Origin: Xanthostigma xanthostigma
Taxonomy: Eukaryota; Arthropoda; Insecta; Raphidioptera; Raphidiidae
Assembly: GCA_963575645.1 (NCBI GenBank)
Contig: OY754465.1
Coordinates: forward strand, 40,388,401-40,452,400
Reading direction: 5' to 3'
DNA length: 64,000 nucleotides
The notes beneath the pieces are model-generated. The model made no database searches, had not been told where the DNA came from, and saw only the letters and a list, made by a program, of their open reading frames with translations. Position 1 is the stretch's first letter. Every line of letters starts with the position of its first letter. Of the stretch, positions 20,961-32,364 are shown one piece after another. Made by a program: the position numbers and the translations under genes.

Positions 20961-21565
20961 ACAGTGTAAACTCGTTATAACGTCCTTCGTTATAACGAAA
21001 AACTCCCTATAACGTCGAAATTTTTACGATTTGGTTGGTTTACCTTAAAACCTATACATTAATACCCTCTTTATAACGCAACAGCCATTCTCTATTACGA
21101 AGAAATATGTTCATATTTAGGCGTCAGCAAATGTTTACAGACATAAAGAGGACCATTCTGAACCATCACCATCTATTCAACAAGCACTTGATGACGCCAA
21201 ACTTATCGAAAAATTCCTATTATTTAATGAAGATTATTCCACCACATCCCAAGGCATGCATAAGATACTTAAAATACAAAACAAATATTGGCTTATCGAA
21301 AAACGTCAGGCAAATTTAACAAACTATAGGTATATGTGTTTGAAATAAATTAATTTTGTGAAAATTGGTTATTTTTCTTTCTTTCCTCCATATAACGAAA
21401 AAAATGTTCGGTCCCTTAAAATTCGTTATAAAGAGATTATACAGTACATTGAAGATTATTGTTAATTTGGTTGTTTTTCTTTCTTCACTCCATATAACGG
21501 TAACTCTCTATAACGATAAAAAATGCTCGGTCCCTTGAGTTTCGTTATAAAGAGTTTACACTGTA
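20960..21565 (+). mobile_element. pogo/Tigger-like deletion derivative, TA target duplication
   Basis: The element 20962-21563 has terminal inverted repeats CAGTGTAAACTC and GAGTTTACACTG and is flanked by TA (20960-20961, 21564-21565). CGTTATAACG-type motifs recur inside both ends. The interior retains a decayed C-terminal piece of transposase at 21136-21348 on the plus strand, with an open frame ending TAA at 21346-21348 that includes QQALDDAKLIEKF and LLFNEDYSTTSQ. The right subterminal block is present twice (about 21355-21441 and 21455-21563). Confidence 0.8.
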
Positions 21566-21575
21566 TATATATTAT

Positions 21576-21660
21576 CTCATCAAAAACATAAATGTGAAAA
21601 AGGGAGCCAAGATCAATATTCAATACGAAATGAATTGAGATCTAAAGAAAACAAAAAAAA
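21576..21660 (+). repeat. Half copy of the TA-flanked foldback at 42841-43099
   Basis: The sequence TCTCATCAAAAACAT...GTGAAAAAGGGAGCCAAG.TCAATATTCAATAC matches the left arm of the complete foldback at 42841. The right arm is absent. It sits directly next to the pogo-like element. Confidence 0.75.
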
Positions 21661-22363
21661 CAATGATACAATGTTACTTCAGCTATTTATGACTCATTCT
21701 TACATTTTATGGAACTATTAATACGTTCGACTATCGCTTATAGAGGTGCAGGCAAGTGGTAATCTCAGTTATAGAGGTCCATGAGTGAAAAACGTCTTTC
21801 TCTTATGGAGGTTTCTGTTTCTCACTTATAGTAGTTTTCGAGGGTTACAAAAACGATACCTGGCAATTACTTTCACTTAGAGAGTTTTCTCGGTTACCCA
21901 GTTCTCACTCACTCAGGTTTGACTGTATTTCAGCTATCTGCCGAAGGTACTACAAGCATATTTTCAATGACACGAGACGTGTCAACAACGGTATCATTTG
22001 CCCGATACAGTATAAAACCTTTTGAATATATGCTTTTGAGTTTATATAGCATAATATGTTGGTACAAAACGCGAGAGACATTAAATGTACGCAAAATATC
22101 ACCACCCTTTTCATGTAATGAATCAGTCCACGTTAACAGCTCTTCTAAATTCCACTCACGCGGCTACGAAACAAAGTGACGGGTCCTTTTTTTAATCAAG
22201 TTATACAAATTTACTGTTTGTAAACACGAGAATGTATTACATTGAAAACAGAATTACTGCCATCGGTGCCATAATAAAATATTTCAACGACCAACGTCGG
22301 TGCAGTTTTTCAGTTGGCAGGTGAACGGTGCTTCTACGGGTGTTTCAGAAAACTATATGCCTA
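21661..22363. other. Repeat-like sequence, no gene
   Basis: The segment 21740-21935 has repeated CTTATAGAGG / TTATGGAGG phrases and ends CAGGTTTGACTGTA. This resembles the right end of another pogo-type element, but no matching left end is visible. Confidence 0.4.
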
Positions 22364-22912
22364 CGCCAACCTAGAGATGTGATAAACGGGTCTTTTTAGT
22401 GATCTGCATCTTTGCATCTGGATCCCGTATGTGAGCCGGCTCCCTGAACCGGTTCAAAAAGAGCCGAGTTCTGAATATGTTATTCGAGTCAACTGAGCCA
22501 CTGAGCCAACTGAGTTAGTTGAGTCAAGTCAATCATATCACCTATTATGCCAGCGACTGACTCACATATTATAAGGCGGGGTTTTACAGACTGCTACTTG
22601 CTATGTTACAGAAAGCATATTACAATATGCAATACAATACCTTAAGTAGTTGTGACTTAAGTAAAACATTGTAATAAGCTGTATAACCGCCTGTGCGTAG
22701 TGTCATAGTGTGTCTGTGTACCATAGCCAGACATATTATGATACATGAGTCATTTGAGCTGACAGTGCTTCTATGTGTTAAGTGTTTCACTGAGTTATGC
22801 GGATCCGTTGAGCCGTCGGCTCATAAAAACGTGAGCCGGCTCTCACGGATCTTCTGTCGGAGCCGGCTCTTTGAACCGGTTCAGATCTGAGTTACCCAAC
22901 CCTACGCCAACC
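22364..22912. mobile_element. hAT-type MITE with 8-bp TSD
   Basis: The element 22372-22904 (533 bp) is flanked by exact 8-bp repeats CGCCAACC (22364-22371 and 22905-22912). Ends are imperfect inverted repeats (TAGAGATGTGATAA against TAGGGTTGGGTAAC read from the other strand). Subterminal copies of GAGCCGGCTC and GAACCGGTTCA appear at both ends in opposite order, as expected for transposase-binding sites. The interior encodes nothing recognisable. Confidence 0.85.
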
Positions 22913-23062
22913 TCATATAGGCTCAGATCAACAAATGAAAAACCGTGTAGTAAAAGTCCAGAGCATGGGGTGTTCCTAGGATGAATGTAAAGAAATATAA
23001 TTCGCACTGATTTTTCACTAGGCACTTGGTAGAACATGATTCATAACAAATAGTAAAAACAA

Positions 23063-23540
23063 AAAACACGTGAAAATTCTACAAAATATTTTCTCTTCAT
23101 AACTATCGTTTCGGACATTAAATCCATCATCAGGAGTACAGACATATACTGAATTATTTGGAGATGCAATTGTTTATAACGGTTTATCGAAAATTACCTG
23201 TGTTTATCATAAACTTAATTACAGGCTAATTGTAAGAGGGGTGATAAATTAAAATCTAACTGGTCATCAGTTATATGTTTTTGTTATTTCTAATGGCTTT
23301 TTGAATCTCAATATTTTCAAGTAATGTTAGCTTTTTACCTATATTATATATGTGTAGAGGTCATAAATTAAAATGATAATTAATTATTGTCTATGCAGGT
23401 AATTTTCGGTAAACTGTATAAACAATTGCATCTTCAAATAATTCAGTATAATATGTCTGTACCTACTCTTGATGATGGACTTAATGTCCGAAACCATCGT
23501 TGAGAAGAGAATATATTTTGTAGAATTTTCACGTGTTTTT
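23063..23540. repeat. Large inverted repeat (foldback), ~140 bp arms
   Basis: Left arm 23063-23200 and right arm 23396-23540 are reverse complements at roughly 85-90%, with a ~195 bp loop. Each arm has GTTTCGGACATTAA followed by a CATCATCAGG-type motif. This wording recurs in Penelope-like element repeats in insects, but no Penelope coding sequence is present here. Confidence 0.7.
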
Positions 23541-23605
23541 GTTAATGTAAGGAAAAACCACGCGTCTTGGTTAAAACCTGTAAGACTTTTGTTTTGAATT
23601 TTGAC

Positions 23606-23785
23606 AGGAGGGATTTAAGGCAATCCTAGAAGTGATTAACACAACTGGTCAAAAGTAGAAATTAAGAAAGTCAATTCGTACTTTGCAACATATAGAAGTA
23701 GCTAACCAAATTTCGAAGTTAATTTCTTAGATTTTAATTCTGATCAGTCGTGTTAATCATTCCTATATAGGATTCCTTAAAAACA
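23606..23785. repeat. Inverted repeat with ~60 bp arms
   Basis: Arm 23611-23668 (TTTAAGGCAATCC...GTGATTAACAC) pairs with 23721-23782 (GTGTTAATCATTCC...GGATTCCTTAAAA). Probably a small MITE; target duplication not identified. Confidence 0.5.
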
Positions 23786-26066
23786 CTCTAACTTTAACTT
23801 ATGTAAAGTTACATTTGTTAGGACTATGACAAAAAAATACCAGCACACTGAGAATTTTTATTTTAACCATCCAGAATGTAATTGTGTTCTTTTCTAGTAC
23901 TGTTTTATTTCATCTAACAATAAAGAGCCCGATTTAAACGGAGTGAAATTCAGTCGACGTCTTTACAAGTGGCTTGTTGGTATTTCTGCACCTCAAAACG
24001 GGATTAAGTTGTACATTGTTAAGAGTAAATATTGTTCAAAACTTCCCGTTGAGATGACAAAGAAGTTCGTGAGACAATTATTATACAGACACAGTCATAC
24101 AGTGTCCCTCATCGAGTGAACATTTGATATAAATTAACAGTCAGTGAACAATGCTGAGGTAACTGCTGAAATAAATAGTTTAACATAAATAATCTCTGCT
24201 GAGATAAATAAATAGATGAACTTTGTAAATAATGATGTACGAAATAAATAGAACTGTAAATAGTTAATAAATAAGTGAGCTAAATAAATGTTGGTGCGTT
24301 CCTGTCTTGTAAATAATCTCGTGTATACAGTTATATAGTGACTTTGTATTCTTCATTACTTATTATTTTATCATTATTTTGTCGGTTAAAACTGTTGTTT
24401 TGTTTTTGATACGTTATAGAGAAGTATTTTTTAGTTTGTTTATTTGTTCTGTTAAAGTTTTACTATTGTAAATAAATATTTTCCACCACGGACTAGAACA
24501 GTTTTGTTACAATATATTTTATTTTTGTATATGTTCACTGCACTAAATGCCTCACGCACACACACATTGTAAAAATCTGCATATTGCCAGTAGGTACGTA
24601 TGTTATAAATATATCGAGGTACATATTATGTATATAGGTTCGAACAGTCGTTAAATTGGTTTCGTTATTCAGAAAGCAGACGCCAAGCCAGCAGATGCAG
24701 CTTCGGTTACCAATCACGATCGGTTTTCAATTGTGGCAAAGTTACATCATTGTGGTTTGAGCTGGCCGACATGATTTATACCACGGAAAGCTATGAAGAT
24801 GTGGACACGTTTACAGAATGTCTAGAAAATACAAAACACATAGGAATCTTCCAAGAAAGTAAACTTTTAGACTTTTAAAAATTGTCGTGAGGAAAATACA
24901 ACAGTTTTCTGGAATATGCTTTCCTCGATAACATTAAAAATATATATTATGAGAAATACAGTTATCTGAAAAAGCAAACTTCCAAAGTTCTTGAATGTAT
25001 TTCTACTGAGTAAATATCTCAGAATATAGGAATCTTACATCAGTCAATGAAATAAAAGAACCAATTAACAAAAAATTATTGCGTGTCTATCGTAAAACCT
25101 CCTGTCTGGTCTGCTTCTTCTATATGCCCATAAAGTTAAGATATATTGTTTTGTGGAAACCTATGTACTATTATTCAAACCATTGACTCAGAGAATAGAT
25201 TACGCAAACTATTGTGTGAGCGAGATAAAATTATATTGCAGCCAATCTAGCTGCATTGAGTATTAAACATGCTTGTTCAAAATTATGGAGGGCGGGAGCC
25301 GGATGCTATTTTGGGATAGTCTTAGCCCTCCAGTCCCTCCATTCAGCCGCTTTTGGTAATTCCTGAAATTATCCGCGATACTGTTCCCTTCCACAATACG
25401 TTATTAAAACAGAAAAACTAAACTTTATGCCTGCATTTTTTTTGCTATACTGCGTCCGTTGAAAGAACGTTGAAAGAGTAAGTAACTCCGCATGTAAGAA
25501 CAAGAATTCTGCAAAATCATAAGCTATGCACATTCTTTATACAGGCGTACTTACTCTGATCACAGTATAGTCAATTCTTAAATGAGCACCATTTTGTAGG
25601 TGCTGAGATACTGGCGCAAAATTTTGTACGGGCTTGATTGAGTATTTTTCATGTCAACGGCAAAAGTGTAAGATCGTTATAAAACACATTTTTGCAGAAT
25701 CGCACAATTTTTTTAAATTAATTAAATTGTGACGTGATACAAATGTCACGCGACATTATTATCCTGGTCATTCCTGTGCTAGCAGCTATGTAAATATGTA
25801 CGAAATATCGTGTATGAACTGGATTAAACTCTTCAATCTATAGTCTACACTCGTTTTGTTCTGTGTGTCCAACTAGAATCACAGTTCTGCATACTTTCTC
25901 TGTATTATTTAAACAGGAATTGCATTTTTTGTTAGACTACACGTCGGTCATTGTTATAAGTAAGAAAGCCGACTGCATGAAAATGAAACTAATAACTATG
26001 AAGAAAAAACAAGCTGGAAATTTCCAACACGCAGCAAGTAGAGACCTATTTGTCGGGTATCTTTTT
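23786..26066. other. No gene recognised
   Basis: 24165-24290 is a run of imperfect AAATAAAT phrases. I tested this stretch for an LTR (termini TG/CA plus duplication) without success. The rest is AT-rich intronic sequence. Confidence 0.45.
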
Positions 26067-26805
26067 AGGGTTCCGTACTCCAAAAGGAAAAAAGGAATCA
26101 TAAGATCACTTCGTTGTCCATCTGTTTGTCTGTCAAAACCCTTTTTCTTAGGAACGCGTGGAGGTATCAAGGTCTGCAATCCCTTGAAGCTGTGAAATAA
26201 TCAAACTTCTAAGTCAACGCAATCAAAAGATACGGCCATTTATGGCGCATATTTTGACACTCGTAAGGGAATCAAAACCTATAGGGTACTTCCCGTTGAC
26301 CTAGAATCATGAAATTTTGCAAGAAGAAATGTCTTACAGCACAAGTAAAGAGAAAAACTCGAAAGCTATAAAAATAAATAATTTTTTTTCTGTAACAATA
26401 TATTCTATACTATACATACCTACACAAACCGCAATAACGTGTTAAGTACTTACACAGTAACAGTTTTAATACAAAACAAGCGTCCGCTAACGGTGCGTTT
26501 ATACAGCAGTATATACTCGAACATTTATTAAAATACAATTATGAGAACTCTCGTCTACAGCACGGTACGATCGCTAGTTTTATACTGACACACAAATCGA
26601 AACCTTTAATGTTTCTTGTTAATCTAGAATATTATTTGGCGCGAAAGAAGGTTGCATAGCACAAGTAAAGAAAAAAACCCGAAAATCTACATTTATGATT
26701 CTATATGGAATTATATGTAACATGACAAATTTAATTTTTGTAAAATAACGGTATGGAACCCCCTGGGCGCGAGTTCTACTCGTACTTGTCCGTCTTTTTT
26801 TAAAA
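26067..26805 (+). repeat. Lepidopteran-type dispersed repeat, copy 2
   Basis: It starts AGGGTTCCGTACTCCAAAAG, has the CATCTGTTTGTCTGTC block and an AAGATACGGCC block, and ends GGCGCGAGTTCTACTCGTAC with TTGTCCG and a T run. It matches the block order of 8151-8757. The frame 25863-26195 crosses its left boundary and is not a gene. Confidence 0.65.
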
Positions 26806-28440
26806 TATTTTGGCTTATAATATACGTTAAAAATTCAAACAATGTCGCACGGTAATAATTTTGCAGGAGCATATTGATTTAAAGCACAATAATTCGTCAA
26901 ATAAACTATTAATAGCACCATCTTGCCAGATATCATGAAACAATAAAAGAGACATTTATTTAGTAGCTTTTATTTACAACATAGCTTTTTCTTGAAACAA
27001 AGGTTCAGTTTTAGATTGCAGAAGAACGGTGAACAGTAATCATTTAATCGCAGACATAAAAACGGAAAAGTAAATAAACAAAAGAAGAGTCCCGTTGTCG
27101 GTGTTCCTTAAAGTCAATAAAAGGTTGTACGCCGATAAGAATTCTTTATTGCAAGCAATAAACGACAGCTAAATGTTTTTCCGGCTCTGAAAAATTAACT
27201 GATTTCAATTTAGATTAGCAATTAGAACTATTTAAAATTTTATCTAATGACTCTAATTGAACATAAAAGTTTTATTAAGCCCTTAAACTATTTTATTAAA
27301 CTAACTATATTCTTCGTATGGGTTGATTTTTATCCTCCCAAAGAACCCGTTCGTTAACTGTGAAGTACTTAGTGTACTAATCGTATTTTCAATTATAAAC
27401 TGTAAATTTCACGTTTTCGATTTAGAACCTGACAATTAAGGGTTTGCGATAGACGATCCACAGAAACTTTGTGTAAACAACATCATCCTTATGAGCTTGA
27501 CTATTCTCAAACTTCAAAAAACTTGCTGATAATTGAAATATTATGAAGCGTAGTCCAATGAATCTAATATGTGACAGTAAGTTTAGCTATTTTTACGTGA
27601 TGCCAGGAAACAAACAAATGAACACAATTATAATTTTTTTAAATAACAGCATATACAATATATTGTTTTTTATTAATTAAAGTCGCAATATTTTTTAAGT
27701 CAGATGGTGGAAGCGAAGGTACTATTCTGATTTTAAAATTATTTAAAATCTGGATTTGTTATAAGCGATGAATGTTCAGCACCAATTTAATAATAGGTTA
27801 GTTATTGTTAAATATAATGTTGATTTACTTCTTCAACTGTACCGTTTAATAGTTATTGGCGTAACTAGTAGTCTAAGTCATTCATCGCGCTGACAGGTCA
27901 TGACTTAGCCTACAAGTTGCGCCCATAATTTTATTCAACAATTGCGCGTTATTCATATTTTAATTATAATGAGATGTTGTAAATATCTATTTATTTCTTT
28001 ATAAAAAAAAACTGTCAATACTAACAGCACCAAACAGCACGATTCAATGTTTTGGTTTGAGGTTAGCCGGTTATGACTTATGAATAAACTCCATGTCGAA
28101 AACATTCGGCCTCTCAATTTTAGTCTCAATGGGTAACAACAGGGAGTTGTTGTTACCTACTATTTCGTTACGACTCAGAAAATAGTTACGTTTATTTTCA
28201 TTACTCCATAATGGCCGAGCTAGTAGGAATCTTCATTGAGTTATGACAAGTAATTGTCACCAGTCGGTAAATGGCTATTTAGGGTTCGGTTTTTAGGCAT
28301 GATAAAACATGAATCACGCGCATGAATTGAATAAAAATAATGGCGTATCCACCTAGGCGTTTATATTTTTATTTTGTAGTACGCACCACGCAGTTCGATT
28401 TTTTTTATACAATAATTGTAAAGAATTTCCAGTTGATATC
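26806..28440. other. Intronic, no gene recognised
   Basis: Includes a short near-perfect palindrome at about 28133-28157 (GTAACAACAGGGAGTTGTTG). Nothing else is supportable. Confidence 0.45.
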
Positions 28441-28448
28441 AATCTTAC

Positions 28449-28670
28449 CTGAGAATCATCCTGAGAGAAAATTGCATCGAAAGCGAACATTTTTGGCGCA
28501 GCAACACCAACCCTTCTGTCTTCAGGTGCTGATGAACCGCTGCAAACCGAAGGATCAAATAATGTCACTTGTTTCTTGCGTTTGTCCAAACTGAAGAACG
28601 AACTGGAAGACGTCGAAGGCGATTCTGTTGAAGTGGAAGATGTCGAAGCCACCCTCAACATTACTTTCAC
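28449..28670 (-). CDS. Kif26: KIF26-type kinesin-like protein, N-terminal motor exon
   Basis: A 222 bp exon, exactly 74 codons, phase 0 at both ends. The acceptor is TTTTCTTTTCAG (AG at 28671-28672) and the donor CAG/GTAAGA (GT at 28448-28447). The translation opens VKVMLRV, has a Ser/Thr-rich insert of about 16 residues, then KRKKQVTLFDPSVC and PKMFAFDAIFSQDDSQ. The order V-K-V-M-L-R, then K-K-Q-(I/V)-T-L-(Y/F)-D-P, then P-P-K-M-F-A-F-D-A-(V/I)-F matches the first beta strands of the KIF26A/B motor domain as I know it. The next KIF26 residues (the EVC.. block) are exactly what the exon at 3663-3756 supplies. KIF26 proteins are divergent kinesins of the kinesin-11 group that bind and stabilise microtubules. 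The start of the protein lies further upstream (to the right) and was not found. Confidence 0.9.
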
Positions 28671-28779
28671 CTGAAAAGAAAATAAATAACATAAGTTTCG
28701 GTCGAATGAAAGCAGAACCTTTTTGTAGATAGTGACTTTGATAAATAATTTTAAAAATCCCATTACTAATTTCTAGCAG
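28671..28779. other. Start of the upstream intron of the KIF26-like gene
   Basis: Follows the acceptor at 28671-28672 in the upstream direction. The reading frame continues openly for ~90 bp but the sequence is AT-rich and non-conserved in character, so it is taken as intron. Confidence 0.5.
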
Positions 28780-28950
28780 ATTTCAACTCTAAATTCAAAT
28801 TCAAAATTCAAAAATTTATTTCCTCAAATAAAGATAAAATAAAATACATATTTAATAAATACATAATTAGAGGATTTCCTGCCCAACTTGGATTACCAGT
28901 GCTAGGGCAGGAGTCCAAAAAATAAAGTCGCTATCCACGTCTGTCAACTC
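28780..28950 (-). mobile_element. 3' end of a CR1-like LINE (non-coding)
   Basis: Tandem AATTCAAATTCAAAATTCAA phrases at 28790-28815 form the simple-repeat tail (read on the minus strand), followed by an AT-rich 3' UTR-like stretch with CTAGGGCAGGAGTCC near 28900. This arrangement is typical of lepidopteran CR1-type LINE ends. No coding part. Confidence 0.5.
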
Positions 28951-29005
28951 TTCTAAAATACACTAATGATTTTGATGCGGTTTTCAACCTCATTTATGTA
29001 TATTA

Positions 29006-29582
29006 TATAGTATGTAAATACGTAAGGTACACATAGGGAAATTAGCATTGGGAAAAAATACTTGGATCAGAGTTAGCCATGACTGCATTAATTGTTATTT
29101 CTATTGAATTATCGTGGTAATCTTGAGAATTTCTATTTTATTTTGATTTATTTTTATTTTACTTGGCTTTTTTAATCATAAAAAGCTCTTATAAATTATC
29201 ATTTTAATTTTTTTGTACAAAAATAAAACAAAAAAACAACTTCATCTGTTTGGAAACATTTCACTCAAAAATTGTCTGACTGGTATGACGTATGCGCATT
29301 GGTAAATCAGTGACCCAATGTCTTTAGGTTCAACACGAAAAGGCGGAGATATTTGATCTCGCACCATATTTAAGTATTTTTGGGAATTTAATGTCCCATT
29401 AGTAAAAAAAGTCCGATTATGTTGTAATCATTTGAATATTTTCTTCGGTAGTATACACATTCATTTTACAAGAGAATATTATCTGTCAAATTGAAAAACA
29501 AGATTTCAAGGCTCACTCTGATCCAGTCATTTTTTCCCAATGTTAATTTTCCTATGTGCACCTTACGTGTTTACATACTGTA
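29006..29582 (-). mobile_element. Tc1/mariner-like deletion derivative with ~65 bp TIRs
   Basis: The element 29008-29580 (573 bp) is flanked by TA (29006-29007, 29581-29582). Left and right ends form ~65 bp inverted repeats with a shared TATGTAAA.ACGTAAGGT core, then CACATAGG, ATTGGGAAAAAA and GGATCAGAGT. On the minus strand at about 29285-29395 an open stretch reads NGTLNSQKYLNMV then RDQISPPFR, the wording of a Tc1-like transposase just before its second catalytic Asp. The catalytic triad itself is lost. Confidence 0.8.
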
Positions 29583-30956
29583 TAATACATTCATATTAAA
29601 TTTAAACACTGAGAATTTTCTAATCAAGTCATAAAAAGACGGTTTTAGGGCTCCTCCATGGTATATGCTGACTAAATCATAAGAGATACATCAAATGAAT
29701 GTACTAAAACGTAGGTCTTAAAAAGCCCTACAGAAAAGTCCACGATAGCATGTGTCTATCTTCTAAGGATGACCCATAGTAACCATTTTTATCTTTCAAA
29801 ATTTGATCAAGTTATTTGCGAACCTGTTTAGACCGACATTGTCCTTATTTGATTAAACATTTATGGTACCTTAGGCATTTAATTTCGATCAAAACTGACC
29901 TTTACATCCATATCATTTAACTGATATAGATTTACGACTAATCAATAATAAATAAATAAAAAAAACAACACCGGCACATGCGATTATTATTCTTAAATAG
30001 ACAATCTATAAACTCCGGCGTAGCGAAAATGTAAGAAATTATGAAAATTTCAAACAATGAGAAATATCCAAATTTGTAATAAGATTATTTTTCTGAAGAT
30101 AGAAATACCAGGCCTCAATATAAAAAATTGCATTTTAAATTAAGCCTTATTGAGGCAATAAAGTTCTTTCATAAAATTTTCATTATTCATTAAAAAGAAC
30201 ATTATTCTATTCCATCGGTTGATGAAATAAACAAGCGACAAGCAATGGCGTCGTTTTGATTTTAATATAAAAATCAACGAATAGTATTCTTTTTTCTAAT
30301 TTATGGTTTTTAAATAATAAATTATTAATTAATATTAAATAGCAATGCCTCTCAGTTTTCAAATATGTTGACGGAAAACTTGAACTTCATTTTTATTTTT
30401 TAAATACGTAGGTTATTTTTACCGGGATATATAATTTACGTCAAACCGACATTGCCGAGATTAAATCATGGGGCAAAAACGACGTTCATGCGATTGAAGC
30501 CGCGTGAAAACGCTGCAAATATAATCGAAAATACACTGTTTAAAAATCCACATCTTCCGCAGTATAATAGTGTATAAGCCATTTTTTATTGTGCCACGTG
30601 AAAAAATTAAGAAGGGATAAGCAGTGATAAAAAATAGTGAACTTTATTAGTTGCTATTACCGTCATATATTCTTAGCTTAGCATGTAACCACTGTCGCTT
30701 TACCGCTTTGTTTTGACATTCGGAATTTTAGCAGCGATACTAAGGTTCTGTAATAATTAATTATAGTACGATTCGTTTAAGCCTATATTTCCTAAGAGAG
30801 CGGTACCGTTTAAATGGTCACAAAAATGCGTGCATGTAATTAAATAGACGTGATTTTCTCGATAGCGGTGGCACCACCGTAACGTACAAAGGTGGTATCC
30901 ATTTATTTCTGTCGCACAAGTTTTTTGTTACATCATTCACCATTATATTACGGTAC
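29583..30956. other. No gene recognised
   Basis: AT-rich sequence between two DNA-transposon derivatives. No exon of the KIF26-like gene was found. Confidence 0.45.
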
Positions 30957-31565
30957 CACTATCTCAGAGGTTCCCAGACTTTTTTTCTCATACACCACTT
31001 TCAAAATTTAGCTGGTTCCGGTGGACCCCCTACAGCTACATTTCTACCATTTTCCCAAAACTCGACAAAAAATGTGGAGATTAGATCTAACTACGGAAAT
31101 TTGCATTGCGAATGAGTTCCAACTAAGAATGGGAAGTTTTCTAATTGAAATAAGTGAGAACTGGTTGGTTCTTTGTGCTGTGAGTGAATGTCAAGAAAGT
31201 AAAGTTGGTCAATCAAAAAAGTGATTCCATCCAACTTTACTTTTTTGACATCTACTCACAACACAAAGAACCAACCAATTCTCACTTATTTCATTTAGAA
31301 AACTCCCCATTCGGAGTGGTAAAACTGAATATAGAATATGCTAGTTTTTACAAGTAACAGTCGCTGAGCTTCTTAAAATATTATCTGCCTACATAGATAG
31401 GTAAAGTCAAGGCAACATTTTAGTTCTTAGCAGATAAACTATCGTGGATCCCCGCTTACGAATTGGGAACCTCCATTTTTTTGCCATGCCAACGTAGATC
31501 CCCGTCGAGTTCCCGTGAACCCCTGGGGGTCCACCTGGACCACTTTGGGAACTAAGGCACTATCT
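30957..31565. mobile_element. hAT-type MITE with 8-bp TSD and an internal hairpin
   Basis: The element 30965-31557 (593 bp) is flanked by exact CACTATCT repeats (30957-30964, 31558-31565). Ends are imperfect inverted repeats containing AGGTTCCCA and TGGGAACTA, and subterminal GGTGGACCCCC is inverted near the right end. In the middle, 31131-31208 and 31231-31308 form a second, independent inverted repeat with a ~22 bp loop. The plus frame 31021-31224 is a by-product of one hairpin arm and shows no known domain. Confidence 0.85.
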
Positions 31566-31719
31566 TAAGAAACCACGACTTTAAGGGACCGGTGAAGTGT
31601 TGAGATCACTGTCTAGAATTTACGAAATAAAATTATATGAACAATTACGTTTAGCTAAAAAATTCCGTATCAGACGCCACTGTAAAAAACTCGGGTCGCA
31701 GTGCGAAACCCTGCCGACA

Positions 31720-32364
31720 ATATAGTGTATTTGCTAACACAGGCAGTGTGGCTTTATTACGTGAACTTTACTCTTTTGTTTTTGGTCAACATAAAAAATT
31801 TAACCCCTAAATACATCCCTTAAAATAATATTTTTTTCTTAATATAAATATTACTATCAATTTATCAAATTAAATCCACCCTTCACTATGTAAATCCATA
31901 TCTACAAACTGATGTTTTCATAAAATTTGTAAGTCCGGTCCTGTCGGGCCGATTTTAATGAAATTTTGACAGCACATTTTCATCTTTAATAGTAGGTTAA
32001 ATTTCAATTTTGAAACGATTCTGAAATATTTTTCGGTATTTTTGGGCCCAAAAAAATTTTTCAACCCCTAAAAACCACCCTTAAAGTGGTCCGATTGGGC
32101 CCATTTTAAATAGGCTTCGTGCGGTGGTGGATTCCAACATGTGGTCCAAATTTCGTTAAAAACGATTAACTCCTTCGAAAGTTATAGCCCGCACGTATAT
32201 ATATATATATATATACATACATACATATATATATAAACATTTCCAAAAATAGTGCCAAACGTCTTAGGAGGTTATGAAACGTCGAGAAATTTTGGTCCGA
32301 CCCCTAGGTCCCGCCATCCGACCGACGCCAATAGTGTAAGTGCCTTATGGCAAATACACTAATA
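31720..32364. mobile_element. MITE with 12-bp perfect TIR and ATA target duplication
   Basis: The ends TAGTGTATTTGC (31723-31734) and GCAAATACACTA (32350-32361) are perfect inverted repeats, flanked on both sides by ATA. The body has CCCTAAATACATCC, TGGGCCCAAAAA and GGTCCGATTGGGCCC phrases, and a TA/CATA microsatellite at about 32198-32236. A truncated relative lies at 44834-45083. Non-coding; superfamily undetermined (a 3-bp duplication would fit PIF/Harbinger-like elements, but TTA/TAA is usual there). Confidence 0.6.

Larger units (their letters stand above)
3757..28448 (-). other. Kif26: 24.7 kb intron of the KIF26-like gene
   Basis: Bounded by the donor CAG/GTAAGA (exon end at 28449) and the acceptor GCAG (3757-3760), both phase 0. 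It contains most of the mobile elements described below, including a complete LTR retrotransposon in sense orientation with the gene. Confidence 0.75.

Noticed and set aside
24165..24500. AAATAAAT-rich stretch as an LTR.
   Set aside because: I could not find paired TG/CA ends or a target duplication.
25863..26195. 110-codon plus frame and its overlapping minus frame (25937-26179).
   Set aside because: They cross the edge of a dispersed repeat and have no domain.
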